From Lachnospiraceae bacterium (lineage in GTDB: Bacteria > Bacillota > Clostridia > Lachnospirales > Lachnospiraceae): DNA of 64,000 nt. The first letter of the stretch is position 1. Each line of letters opens with the position of its first letter. The stretch spans positions 50,326 through 114,325 of the forward strand of contig JAFRYE010000057.1 in assembly GCA_017441265.1 (NCBI GenBank), in the 5' to 3' direction. Shown in pieces: positions 25,227 to 33,343 of the stretch. Under the pieces are notes generated by a model. The model saw only the letters and a program-made list of their open reading frames with translations, made no database searches and was not told where the DNA came from. The translations under genes and the position numbers were made by a program.

Positions 25227-25868
25227 ATGAGTGGTTTAGCGGAACAGTCAAAATGGCTGCAGGCGTATGCGAAAGATGTGCGTGCGAAAGCGAAGAAGAG
25301 CTCCGGAAACAAATGGCTCGCGCCCTTTATCATCGCGCTGATGGCAGGCGGTGTTGCGGGCAAGCTGATCTATGACGGAAAGCTCAACGATCCGCAGGCG
25401 GGCCCGGCGATCAAGGTGATGCTCGGTGTTGCCGGTTTTTTGGTGCTCCTTGCACTCCTTTTGATCGCTAAGAAGAAAAAGACCGACCCGGCGGAGCAGA
25501 CGATCGCGATGCTCAACGAATTGCTTACGACGCCTGAGGAGGTGGCTTCCTTTGATGCGCAGATGGCGGCGCCGCCCAAAATCATCGTTCGCAACCAGGA
25601 TGGTGGTTACGTCTTCGCAACGGACAACCTTCTGGGAATCAAATTTAATTTCATGGGTGATGAGAAGTATTCATTTGCAAAGATCTCCGATGTGAAGGTG
25701 TTGCATTTTCTGACGAAATCGTTGAGCGATCAGGTGCAGGAATATACCTGGTGTGACGCTAACGGACGTGTCTTGATGGGCGGTCATGTGGACGGAGCTG
25801 TCGGTCTTCAGGCGCTTCTTGACGGAATCCAGGCTGTGATCCCGGGCGTTCAGATCACAAAGGGATAA
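25227..25868 (+). CDS. Membrane protein of unknown function with C-terminal soluble domain
   Basis: The 213-residue product starts at ATG 25227 behind AGGAGGG. A basic N-terminal stretch is followed by two hydrophobic helices (about 31-48 and 63-79), a KKKK stop-transfer, and a soluble domain of about 125 residues with GYVFATDNLLGIKF and ANGRVLMGGHVDG. The last part looks like a PH-like or YcxB-like beta domain, but I cannot confirm this. It is a single gene between a terminator and a convergent operon. Function unknown. Confidence 0.75.
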   Translation: MSGLAEQSKWLQAYAKDVRAKAKKSSGNKWLAPFIIALMAGGVAGKLIYDGKLNDPQAGPAIKVMLGVAGFLVLLALLLIAKKKKTDPAEQTIAMLNELLTTPEEVASFDAQMAAPPKIIVRNQDGGYVFATDNLLGIKFNFMGDEKYSFAKISDVKVLHFLTKSLSDQVQEYTWCDANGRVLMGGHVDGAVGLQALLDGIQAVIPGVQITKG

Positions 25869-25911
25869 CATCGGGCAGAACGATTCTAAACTAACGACGC
25901 AAACAAACAAA

Positions 25912-25936
25912 AGGGGCTGCCGATCCGGCAGCCCCT
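25912..25936 (-). terminator. Terminator of the BlaR1 operon
   Basis: GGGGCTGCC and GGCAGCCCC form a perfect stem with loop GATC. On the - strand it is followed by TTTTGTTTGTTTG. It may also slow + transcripts from the 25227 gene. Confidence 0.88.
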
Positions 25937-25948
25937 CAGATCTTCTCA

Positions 25949-27337
25949 TCAATCAGGGAAAATCATTTTTCTCAGAAATTCCGCATATTCCTCCTGCGAC
26001 ATATCATGGTGACTGCCGGCGAAACTCGAAGTGGGATCCACAGCGCCTCTTACGTCAATCCGCTCTTCCGGCAAATCATAGGTCGCCAGAATCTCTCTCA
26101 TTTTCTCGACTGATACTCCCTGACGCAACACCATATCAAACAGTCCTTCGCTTGTCTGCATGCTTAAATCACCTTCTACGAGGCCGCATAGAAAAACATC
26201 TCTACCGTATTCCCAGATAAAAACAGTAAGGCCATTCTCTGTCGAATGGTTATAGTATTCTCTCTCGTCATAGTATCTCGGATTCGGATTCATGTCTTTG
26301 GCAGGTGATTCACTGCTTTCAATCTTATCTTTCACATCCGTTGATAAGTTTTCAACATTTTTCGCGGAACTCTTCAATTTTACTCCGAACAACAACGAGG
26401 TTGCCGTCACAAGTATTCCGCATGTCACGATAACGACTTTCTTCGTTACAGTACTTTCTTTTTTGTTCATAATATTCTTTGTTCGTTCCTTTAATTGCCC
26501 GCTGGAAAATGAGGAAAAGAACATCTTTTTTTCGCCGCCAAATGTACTTCCGCAGGATAACAACGAAACGACATACCGTTCTTTTGCTTCCTGGCTCATG
26601 CCCTTTGTCACTTCGTCGTCACAAGCCATTTCCAGATCTCGGGAAAACAGCAAAAATGAAACCCACACGAGAGGGAAAAACCAATACACAACAGCCAAAA
26701 TTAAATACAATGCCTTCCAAAGATTATCCTTCCGTTGTACATGAACTCGCTCGTGAGCGACCACGTCCGCCTTGCAGACTTCTGAAATCCCATACGGCAC
26801 ATAGATCCCGGCTTTGAAAAGACCAAAAACGAACGGAACGAGAATGCGATCGCTTAAAAACACACCCTGCTCTTCAATGCAAACTCTCAGTTTTCTACGA
26901 AGCAGAATTGCCGAAACAAGGAAATAGCCTGACAATAAAACTGCTCCGACGATCCATACGACGAAGGAGATCTTCCATACAGTACTTTCAATGGTTTTCG
27001 CGCCGGAAACGGTTTTCGTTCTTTCGGAAGGATTCCCAATCACTGCCGTCTCGCCGAAATCATCATTCTTCAGGTTGTCCTTTTCAAAGACTACTTCTTC
27101 CGACATTGAGCTTCCTTCACTCACAAAGGCAGGTTCAGCCTCGTAGGGAGTTATATTCGGAACATTGATCAAACTCCCGAAGGAACTCGGACACAATAAT
27201 CGGATTGCCACCAATCCCCACAGAAGACAAATCACGCGATTACATTGCTTATCGGCAATTTTCCGTATCAGAATTACAATGATAATCAAAGCCGAGGCAA
27301 ACAATCCGGAATACAATATCGAAGTAAACAACCTCAT
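25949..27337 (-). CDS. BlaR1/MecR1-family M56 sensor metallopeptidase
   Basis: The 462-residue protein has N-terminal membrane helices, the zinc-protease motif HERVH near residue 203 (HExxH form) with a downstream EMACDDE, a further helix near 300, and an extracellular C-terminal part of about 145 residues. BlaR1 proteins sense a ligand outside and cleave the BlaI repressor inside. Here the sensor domain is not a penicillin-binding domain, so the signal is unlikely to be a beta-lactam. The blaI-like gene lies 24 bases upstream. The operon has lower GC than its surroundings. Confidence 0.88.
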   Translation of the reverse strand: MRLFTSILYSGLFASALIIIVILIRKIADKQCNRVICLLWGLVAIRLLCPSSFGSLINVPNITPYEAEPAFVSEGSSMSEEVVFEKDNLKNDDFGETAVIGNPSERTKTVSGAKTIESTVWKISFVVWIVGAVLLSGYFLVSAILLRRKLRVCIEEQGVFLSDRILVPFVFGLFKAGIYVPYGISEVCKADVVAHERVHVQRKDNLWKALYLILAVVYWFFPLVWVSFLLFSRDLEMACDDEVTKGMSQEAKERYVVSLLSCGSTFGGEKKMFFSSFSSGQLKERTKNIMNKKESTVTKKVVIVTCGILVTATSLLFGVKLKSSAKNVENLSTDVKDKIESSESPAKDMNPNPRYYDEREYYNHSTENGLTVFIWEYGRDVFLCGLVEGDLSMQTSEGLFDMVLRQGVSVEKMREILATYDLPEERIDVRGAVDPTSSFAGSHHDMSQEEYAEFLRKMIFPD

Positions 27338-27361
27338 ATCGATTACCTCCTCGCGGTATTA

Positions 27362-27733
27362 TCAGTCGCGCGACTTACTGTTCTTCAAAAGAGCAATTAT
27401 CTCATCAATTTCATCATGTGTCAGCTTCTGATTGTTTACAAATCCGGCAACAAAAAGCGGAAGCGAACCGTTATACCCCGTATCCACTAATTGTCGGCTT
27501 TGTCTCGCATAAAATTCATCTTTTGATACCAGCACCGTCACCATGCCGTTTTCGTCTCTTTGAAAAAGTCCTTTATCGCACAATTTGCGGATTACCGTAT
27601 GAACGGTAGTTCTTTTCCAATTCAATTCTTTTTGAGCCAACTTTACCAATTCCGAACTGGTAATCGGAGCCTTCTCCCAGATCATTTCCGCAAACCGTCC
27701 TTCGATCGCTCCGATAGTAACTTCTTTTTTCAT
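27362..27733 (-). CDS. BlaI/MecI-family transcriptional repressor
   Basis: The 123-residue protein is a winged-helix regulator of the Penicillinase_R family: EGRFAEMIWEKAPITSSELV and NWKRTTVHTVIRKLCDKGLF are the DNA-binding helices and wing. A coiled dimerisation tail follows. The partner BlaR1-like protease is next downstream and an unknown exported protein is upstream. It probably represses the promoter at 28506-28534. Confidence 0.92.
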   Translation of the reverse strand: MKKEVTIGAIEGRFAEMIWEKAPITSSELVKLAQKELNWKRTTVHTVIRKLCDKGLFQRDENGMVTVLVSKDEFYARQSRQLVDTGYNGSLPLFVAGFVNNQKLTHDEIDEIIALLKNSKSRD

Positions 27734-27761
27734 TTTCCAAACCTCTGATTATTCCCTAGTT

Positions 27762-28457
27762 TTAATACAACCGATCTCGGTTTTCGTCTGTTCTCATTCC
27801 TGTCGAATTCGTCAGCGCTTCGTTCAGAAAATCGGCAACTGAGGTTTCCTCTCCCTGCTCATTAACTCTAAATGCCTCACTCCCGGCGAGGAAACCAATG
27901 TTTCTTCTGAAAGCGACTCGCAAATGATCGAAATACTCATTGCCGGTAACTGTGCTGTTTTCTTGATACCAGTCCCGATGGGCACTGACATAATCAAACA
28001 AGCATTCAATTCGTCCGGAGCGAACACAGAGCTCCTGAAGTCCGTTAGAGTATTCTTTGACAGCCTCGAAGCCATCTCCCAAATTATCGTACGCATATAC
28101 ATCCCCGAACAAAGGATAGACAATAACTGACTGGAGAAGCTCCTCCGTTGTCATCTGGGCAATAACTTCGTCCGGAATCTGACATGCATCAATCATTTCC
28201 TGATGATTTCCATAAGGCCACGTAGTCATGCCCGGTAAAACCGAGTATCGGTATCCGATATAGTCGACCGGAAAGTAACCGTTCAGTATCTCTTCGTCTG
28301 TTAGGCTTTCGCCTTGATTATCTCCCGGCTGCTCTGTTGCGACGATCTCACCGTCCTTTTTTGTACGCTCCTCCCTGGACAATCGAATTCCTATTCCGAT
28401 GCAGGTAATCAGCACTATTGAAATTACAATCAGCAAGTTTCTCCGAATACTTTTCAT
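27762..28457 (-). CDS. Exported or membrane-tethered protein of unknown function, first gene of BlaR1/BlaI operon
   Basis: The 231-residue product has an N-terminal hydrophobic helix (NLLIVISIVLITCIGIGI) without a lipobox cysteine in place, then an acidic linker and a globular domain. WPYGNHQEMIDACQIP and VYPLFGDVYAYDN are prominent. I recognise no enzyme motif. It precedes blaI by 28 bases and shares a promoter with it, so it is probably the output gene or the signal partner of the BlaR1-like sensor. ATG 28457 follows AAGGAG. GC is low, as for the rest of the operon. Confidence 0.75.
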   Translation of the reverse strand: MKSIRRNLLIVISIVLITCIGIGIRLSREERTKKDGEIVATEQPGDNQGESLTDEEILNGYFPVDYIGYRYSVLPGMTTWPYGNHQEMIDACQIPDEVIAQMTTEELLQSVIVYPLFGDVYAYDNLGDGFEAVKEYSNGLQELCVRSGRIECLFDYVSAHRDWYQENSTVTGNEYFDHLRVAFRRNIGFLAGSEAFRVNEQGEETSVADFLNEALTNSTGMRTDENRDRLY

Positions 28458-28505
28458 ATCGCTCCTTCTTCAAAAAATACAGACTATATGCTATCGTCTA
28501 CCTAG

Positions 28506-28534
28506 AGACTATCACATATCGTCCGCGTTGTCAA
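28506..28534 (-). promoter_or_regulatory. Promoter of the BlaR1/BlaI operon, with operator-like dyad
   Basis: On the - strand TTGACA (28534-28529) and TAGTCT (28511-28506) are 17 bases apart. The adjoining GTCTACCTAGAGAC (about 28495-28509) is an imperfect dyad overlapping the -10 and fits a BlaI-type site. Confidence 0.65.
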
Positions 28535-28631
28535 TGCTGCTTTTTCACAACGACACGAAATTCCTTTTAAACGCTTCCTGCCTCCGCAATGATCCCGGCG
28601 CTCAGAACCGTTCCAAGTGATTTAAGACAAC

Positions 28632-28669
28632 AAAACACCGGGATTTAAAGTTCCCGGCGTTTTGCGTTA
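28632..28669 (-). terminator. Terminator of the sigma-factor operon
   Basis: On the - strand CGCCGGGA and TCCCGGTG pair around ACTTTAAA and are followed by TTTTGTTGT. Confidence 0.8.
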
Positions 28670-28714
28670 TAAGGATTATCTGCGATCCGCGTACGGATCG
28701 ATTACATTTTCGGC

Positions 28715-29647
28715 TTACGAAAAGCTGTGCATCCATTCGTCGGCGACGCGCTCTGCATCGTCTCTGCAATCTTCGTTGTACACGATGTGGAAGAAGAAAA
28801 TGATATCATTTTCCTGCCAGAAAACGTCGGTGGCCAGACGGTAGCCTTCCGAGTGATCCGGGTCGTTCGTGTGGAGAATGCTGAATGTTCGTCCGTTCAC
28901 GGTCTTTTGATCGGTGGCGGTCGCTGCATTATCGAGAATCATACGAATCCGGACCGGATCATCCTTGACGTAATTCGTGCACAGGCAAGCGAAGGTCGAG
29001 AAGTAGTAATCCGGGTTGCTGTGATACTTCTGAGTCAATACGATGCTGACATCACTGAGGACGTATTCCTCGCTGTCAAGCCCGGCAGCCTCTCGTACGG
29101 ATTCTTCGAGCTCGGCAGCACTGACGCCGTAGCCTTCCGTATAGACACCTGAACATTCGTAGTCAAGACGCGGAAAGATCATGTTCGCGTATCCGACGTA
29201 GTCGAGAGCGTCGTCGAGCGTGTCAAAGCCCTTCAGGAGCGCATTGGGCATAATGCTGTCGTGGAGCTGATAATTTCTGACGCGCTCCGGAATGTCCTTA
29301 AGCGCATCGAGGATGCTGCCGGTGATGAGCGAAGGATTGATCCGGACATCCTCAAAGGGAACGTATTCCGCGGTTTTTTGCTCCTCACCGCCGGTTCCGG
29401 TCTTTCCGATCTTGAGAAAACCGCCCAGGCTGCCGGCGCTGAGTGCTGCGGCACCGCCGATCAGCATCACGGCCGCAAGCGCGACGAGCACGAATCTGCG
29501 CGTTCTGAAGCGCGGCTTCGAGGCGCCCTGCGATTCGAAGGTCGCGTCTCTCACAACGGTGCGCTCGGTCTGCATCGAGGCTTCGATCTCGGAAAATAAT
29601 GTATCATCCAACTTGCCGATCGCGTCAATCAACTGGTCATTTTTCAT
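28715..29647 (-). CDS. Membrane-anchored partner of ECF sigma factor, candidate anti-sigma
   Basis: The 310-residue protein has a cytoplasmic N-terminus of about 50 residues, one membrane helix (RRFVLVALAAVMLIGGAAAL) and an extracellular domain of about 230 residues. Its ATG overlaps the stop of the sigma gene by four bases (ATGA), the usual arrangement of a sigma factor and its membrane anti-sigma. The N-terminus LIDAIGKLDDTLFSEIE resembles the sigma-binding segment of such proteins. The extracellular domain is not one I recognise. The function is assigned by context. Confidence 0.72.
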   Translation of the reverse strand: MKNDQLIDAIGKLDDTLFSEIEASMQTERTVVRDATFESQGASKPRFRTRRFVLVALAAVMLIGGAAALSAGSLGGFLKIGKTGTGGEEQKTAEYVPFEDVRINPSLITGSILDALKDIPERVRNYQLHDSIMPNALLKGFDTLDDALDYVGYANMIFPRLDYECSGVYTEGYGVSAAELEESVREAAGLDSEEYVLSDVSIVLTQKYHSNPDYYFSTFACLCTNYVKDDPVRIRMILDNAATATDQKTVNGRTFSILHTNDPDHSEGYRLATDVFWQENDIIFFFHIVYNEDCRDDAERVADEWMHSFS

Positions 29648-30204
29648 GGCGTAAAGCCCTCCTTTTTCAGAAACGTTCGAAGCTTCTTTCTCGTGCGGAA
29701 CAAGATACTCTTGGCCTTCGATTCACTTATTTCGCAGAGAGCAGCTACTTCCCTGAGCGAACGATAATAGAAGTACCGCGCGAGAAACAGCGTTCGCACG
29801 CCCGCGGATTGTTTCTGAAGAAAGCGCTGCAGGGCTTCGCGGAGCAGCTCGTCGTCGAGTGCGTCCTCCGGCGAGTGGTCGTCGGCAAATACTTCCCCAA
29901 GCTCTTCGACGGAAACCGTGTACTCCGACGGCTGCCGCTTTTGTCTCGTGTTGTAGCGGACCCGGTCGATCGCCTTGGCGCGGACGATTTTTCCGAGGTA
30001 CAGGCACAGATGCTCCGGCCAATCGGCGGGGACGGAGTTCCACGCTGCGAGCAATGCGTCGTTTAAGCATTCCTCCGCGTCTGACTCGTCGCCCAGGATC
30101 GATACCGCGATCTTCATCAGATATCGCTGGTACTTCTTCTGGGTCTCCCGGATTGCGGCCTCGTCCCGCTTTTGATAAAGGTCCATGATTTCTGAGTCCG
30201 TCAT
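29644..30204 (-). CDS. ECF-type RNA polymerase sigma factor
   Basis: ATG 30204 follows AAGGAGG; an in-frame ATG 42 bases upstream would overlap the promoter. The 186 residues hold a region 2 (YQRYLMKIAVSILGDESDAEE with the usual CLNDALLAAW) and a region 4 helix-turn-helix (YFYYRSLREVAALCEISESK). It drives a small regulon, probably including its own promoter at 30239-30265. The membrane partner gene overlaps its stop. Confidence 0.92.
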   Translation of the reverse strand: MTDSEIMDLYQKRDEAAIRETQKKYQRYLMKIAVSILGDESDAEECLNDALLAAWNSVPADWPEHLCLYLGKIVRAKAIDRVRYNTRQKRQPSEYTVSVEELGEVFADDHSPEDALDDELLREALQRFLQKQSAGVRTLFLARYFYYRSLREVAALCEISESKAKSILFRTRKKLRTFLKKEGFTP

Positions 30205-30238
30205 GGTGAACCTCCTTGTTCGTTCTCTCACCCAATAA

Positions 30239-30265
30239 GTCGACATCCCGTTTCGGATGGTTGCA
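30239..30265 (-). promoter_or_regulatory. Candidate autoregulated ECF sigma promoter
   Basis: On the - strand TGCAACC (30265-30259) and GTCGAC (30244-30239) are 14 bases apart. An AAC-type -35 and a GTC -10 are common for ECF sigma factors. It lies 35 bases before the start codon. Confidence 0.55.
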
Positions 30266-30306
30266 AAAATTTTTTCGACAGATCGGGCGGCGGAGACGTT
30301 TCATCG

Positions 30307-31218
30307 TCAGCGAGAGTTTTTGCCGGTGAGCTGTGTCAGTATTTCAATATAGCGAAGTGTCATCGTCGAAGGATGGATGCCGTCCGGAAGAATGTATCCG
30401 ATCTCCATGTAATCGTCGACCGCGAGAGGGCGCGCAACGATGTTCGGACCGTTCAGCTCCTCGCTGATGACGCCGCTGCAGATGGTGTAGCCGTTCAGGC
30501 CGACAAGCATATTGAAAAGCGTCGCACGGTCGCGAACGACGATGTCGCGGTCGCTGTCGGCGGTGCTCAGTATCTCCTCCGAAAAATAAAACGAATTGTG
30601 GCTGCCCTGCTCATACGAAAGCCGCGGATAGGGCGCGAGATCCTCGGGCGTCAGGACCTGCTTCTTTGCAAGCGGCGAGTCCTTGCCGACGAAGACGTGC
30701 GGCTTGGCGGTGAACAGCGGCGTGAACGTCAGATTGTTGTCGCGCAGCGTTTTCCGAAGGACGGTCTCGTTGAAACGGTTCAGATACAAAATGCCGATCT
30801 CGCTTCGCAGATGAGCGACGTCGTTGATGAGCTCGTACGTCTGCGTTTCGCGCATGCGGAACTCATAGCGGTCGCCGCCGTGCTCGCGCAGCAGCTCGAC
30901 AAATGCCTCCACCGCGAACGAATAGTGCTGCGCGGAGACGCAGAAGCGCTGCTTGCCCGTCGAAGCGCCTTTGTAGCGCTCGTCGATCATGTTGGCCTGC
31001 TCCAGCACCTGCCTTGCGTAGCCTAAGAATTCCTCGCCCTCGGGCGTTGCCTCGATGCCGCGCCCGGACCGCGTGAAGACGGTGATGCCGTACTCGCGCT
31101 CGATCTCGTGGATGGCGGAGGTGAGCGACGGCTGCGAGATGTACAGCCGGCCGGCGGCCTCCGTGATGTTGCCGGTCTCCGCCGCGGTCACGATATATTG
31201 CAATTGCTTCAGTGTCAT
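30307..31218 (-). CDS. LysR-family transcriptional regulator
   Basis: ATG 31218 has GGGGAGG seven bases upstream; an earlier ATG at 31266 has no site. The 303-residue protein has the LysR helix-turn-helix (LQYIVTAAETGNITEAAGRLYISQPSLT) and a periplasmic-binding-like effector domain. It is transcribed divergently from a YxjG-like methyltransferase and the methionine genes, so control of methionine or one-carbon genes is likely. The 153-base gap between the two holds a perfect dyad (31270-31288). Confidence 0.9.
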   Translation of the reverse strand: MTLKQLQYIVTAAETGNITEAAGRLYISQPSLTSAIHEIEREYGITVFTRSGRGIEATPEGEEFLGYARQVLEQANMIDERYKGASTGKQRFCVSAQHYSFAVEAFVELLREHGGDRYEFRMRETQTYELINDVAHLRSEIGILYLNRFNETVLRKTLRDNNLTFTPLFTAKPHVFVGKDSPLAKKQVLTPEDLAPYPRLSYEQGSHNSFYFSEEILSTADSDRDIVVRDRATLFNMLVGLNGYTICSGVISEELNGPNIVARPLAVDDYMEIGYILPDGIHPSTMTLRYIEILTQLTGKNSR

Positions 31219-31228
31219 TATGCCTCCC

Positions 31229-31358
31229 CGGAAAATGAAAATAGTTTTTTGGCAACAGTATATCACGAGCCATAGAGAAAATCTATGGAAATATGAGGCA
31301 TATATGTATTTTACCTATTTGTACAGTAGGCTTATAATGCGGACAAATTCATTTTCCG
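31229..31358. promoter_or_regulatory. Divergent regulatory region with operator-like palindrome
   Basis: CCATAGAGAAAATCTATGG at 31270-31288 is a perfect 7-base dyad with a 5-base centre. An outer inverted pair, CGGAAAATGAA (31229-31239) and TTCATTTTCCG (31348-31358), frames the region. Confidence 0.65.
31310..31338 (+). promoter_or_regulatory. Promoter of the YxjG-like gene
   Basis: TTTACC (31310) and TATAAT (31333) are 17 bases apart, downstream of the dyad. Confidence 0.7.
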
Positions 31359-31371
31359 AGGGAGAAAGAGT

Positions 31372-32487
31372 ATGAGTAATGCGAAGACGCCGTTTCGGCA
31401 CGATTTTGTAGGAAGCTTTCTGCGGCCGCAGAAGCTGAAGGAAGCGAGAAAAGAGTTTGAGGCTGGCACAATCGACCGCGCGGCTTTGACGGCCGTCGAG
31501 GACGAGTGCATCCGCGAACTGGTCGCTAAGCAGAAGGAGCTCGGCTATGGGGTGATCACGGACGGCGAGTTCCGCAGAGCGACGTGGCATCTGGATTTCA
31601 TGTGGGGATTTTCGGGCATCGGACATCATCCGACGACGCGCGGGCTTCCGTTCCACGGTGAGCAGGCGATGATCGACGACACGTATCTCACGGGAAAGCT
31701 GTTCCTCGAAGGGGAGCACCCGTTCGTCGCGCATTGGCGGTTCCTGCAGGCGCTCGAGGATGAGAACACGGTCGCGAAACAGACGATCCCCGCGCCGGCG
31801 CAGTTCCTGGCACAGCTGATTATGCCGTTTGCGGTGGAGAACACGCGCAAATTCTACCCGGAGGACGGCGAGTTGATCGAGGATCTGATCGCTGCATACA
31901 AGAAGGTCATCGAGCAGCTGTACGAGGCGGGCTGCCGCAACCTGCAGCTCGACGACTGCACCTGGGGCATGCTTTCCGACCCGCACGTGGCGATGTTCTA
32001 CGGCTCCGAGGAGGGCGTTGACCGTATCAAGGAGCTCTATCTTACGGTGAACAACCGCGTTCTGGCGGATCGCCCGGCCGACCTCACGGTCAACACGCAT
32101 GTGTGCCGCGGCAATTTCCATTCGACGTACGCCAACAGCGGCGCGTACAATGCGGTTGCCGACTATCTCCTTGCCAAGGAAAATGTTGACGCGTTCTACC
32201 TCGAGTTCGACGACGAGCGCTCCGGCGGCTTCGATCCGCTCGCCAAGGTCGCGCCCGGAAAGAAGGTCGTTCTCGGTCTGATCACGACGAAGTCTCCGAA
32301 ACTCGAGGACAAGGCCGCGGTGATCGCGCGCATCCGCGAGGCGGAGAAGTATTTGCCGCTCGACCGGCTCTGCCTAAGCCCGCAGTGCGGTTTCGCGTCC
32401 TGCGAGATCGGCAACAAGCTGACTGCGGAGGAACAGTGGGCGAAACTGCGCCTTGTCAAGGAGATCGCGGACGAGGTGTGGGGCTAG
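31372..32487 (+). CDS. MetE C-terminal-like / YxjG-type methyltransferase
   Basis: The 371-residue protein resembles the C-terminal catalytic domain of cobalamin-independent methionine synthase (YxjG/YxjH type). NTHVCRGNF and SPQCGFAS carry the zinc ligands (His, Cys and the last Cys) and YLEFDDE an acidic ligand. MetE itself is twice as long because it has an N-terminal copy. These short homologues may use other methyl donors or acceptors. It lies divergent from a LysR regulator and upstream of MTHFR and MetH, so methionine-related methyl transfer is the best guess. Confidence 0.88.
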   Translation: MSNAKTPFRHDFVGSFLRPQKLKEARKEFEAGTIDRAALTAVEDECIRELVAKQKELGYGVITDGEFRRATWHLDFMWGFSGIGHHPTTRGLPFHGEQAMIDDTYLTGKLFLEGEHPFVAHWRFLQALEDENTVAKQTIPAPAQFLAQLIMPFAVENTRKFYPEDGELIEDLIAAYKKVIEQLYEAGCRNLQLDDCTWGMLSDPHVAMFYGSEEGVDRIKELYLTVNNRVLADRPADLTVNTHVCRGNFHSTYANSGAYNAVADYLLAKENVDAFYLEFDDERSGGFDPLAKVAPGKKVVLGLITTKSPKLEDKAAVIARIREAEKYLPLDRLCLSPQCGFASCEIGNKLTAEEQWAKLRLVKEIADEVWG

Positions 32488-32509
32488 GAAGGCCTTTTTC
32501 GGCGCCGTT

Positions 32510-32538
32510 TTGCATTTTCCGTCGAAAAATGCTATAAT
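32510..32538 (+). promoter_or_regulatory. Promoter of the lipoprotein gene at 32633
   Basis: TTGCAT (32510) and TATAAT (32533) are 17 bases apart. The spacer contains the inverted pair GCATTTTCC/GAAAAATGC, one of the GGAAAATG-family sites. Confidence 0.75.
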
Positions 32539-32632
32539 TTTCCCATAGATGTTTCTTCCGGACGGAGGGGACCGTCGCAACGGAGGGACATTTTGGCAGA
32601 GAAGGAGGCATTTTCAGACACGGGGGTGTAAA

Positions 32633-33223
32633 ATGAAACGCTTACAACGAATACGTTTGGTTATCGTATCGCTCGTGCTTGTCGCAGTGTTGTCGGCCTG
32701 CTCGATGTACAGCATCGACGTGTCGGAGGGCAGCGCAGTCGGCATTGCGAACGAGGAGAAAAAAGACGCTTTTTTGAGCGAGTACGTCTGGGACGGCAAC
32801 GAGGACCACATGCGCATCGATGTCCGCGAAATTGACGGCATCAAGGTGACGCGCTACGGCGGCTTCAGGGGAAAAGGTTTTCCGTGCCCGTTCTTCGTAT
32901 CGATCGAAGGGCTGGACAGGATCCAGGAGACATCGCTTCAGCCGAGCGTCGAGGAGAGGGATCTGTATTTTACGCTGGTCATCAACGATCAGATCCGCGA
33001 GCTTGAGCTCTCCTACAATTACGACGGCTACGACTTCGGCGGCTACTACAAGGATGCGAATGAGCGCATTTTCTACCGCATCCACCTTGTTCCGGAGCTT
33101 GATCCGAACAACAAGAACTTCTACAAAAGCGAGACGGACGGAAAGATCTACAAGAAGGACTCCAATGAGTTGGTGCCCGGCTTGTGGTATCCGGAGGCGC
33201 AGGAGCAGGAACAGGCGCAGTAA
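32633..33223 (+). CDS. Lipoprotein of unknown function
   Basis: ATG 32633 follows GGGGGTG and begins a lipoprotein signal (KRLQRIRLVIVSLVLVAV, lipobox LSAC). The mature part of about 170 residues is charged and rich in Asp, Tyr and Phe (NYDGYDFGGYYKD); no family is recognised. The tail is Glu/Gln-rich. It lies between the YxjG-like gene and MTHFR but has its own promoter and terminator. Confidence 0.8.
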   Translation: MKRLQRIRLVIVSLVLVAVLSACSMYSIDVSEGSAVGIANEEKKDAFLSEYVWDGNEDHMRIDVREIDGIKVTRYGGFRGKGFPCPFFVSIEGLDRIQETSLQPSVEERDLYFTLVINDQIRELELSYNYDGYDFGGYYKDANERIFYRIHLVPELDPNNKNFYKSETDGKIYKKDSNELVPGLWYPEAQEQEQAQ

Positions 33224-33240
33224 CATTTGAAAAATGAGGT

Positions 33241-33284
33241 TTGCGGGCAGGGGTTTTGTCTCTGCCCGCAAGTGTTTCTTTCTT
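33241..33284 (+). terminator. Rho-independent terminator after the 32633 lipoprotein
   Basis: TTGCGGGCAG pairs with CTGCCCGCAA around GGGTTTTGTCT and is followed by GTGTTTCTTTCTT. Confidence 0.88.
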
Positions 33285-33311
33285 GCAAGAAAGCCCTCCG
33301 CATGCTATACT
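33283..33311 (+). promoter_or_regulatory. Promoter of the MTHFR-MetH operon
   Basis: TTGCAA (33283) and TATACT (33306) are 17 bases apart, following the terminator T-tract. Confidence 0.7.
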
Positions 33312-33343
33312 GTGGAAAACCGCAAAAAGGGTATGGGATACGG

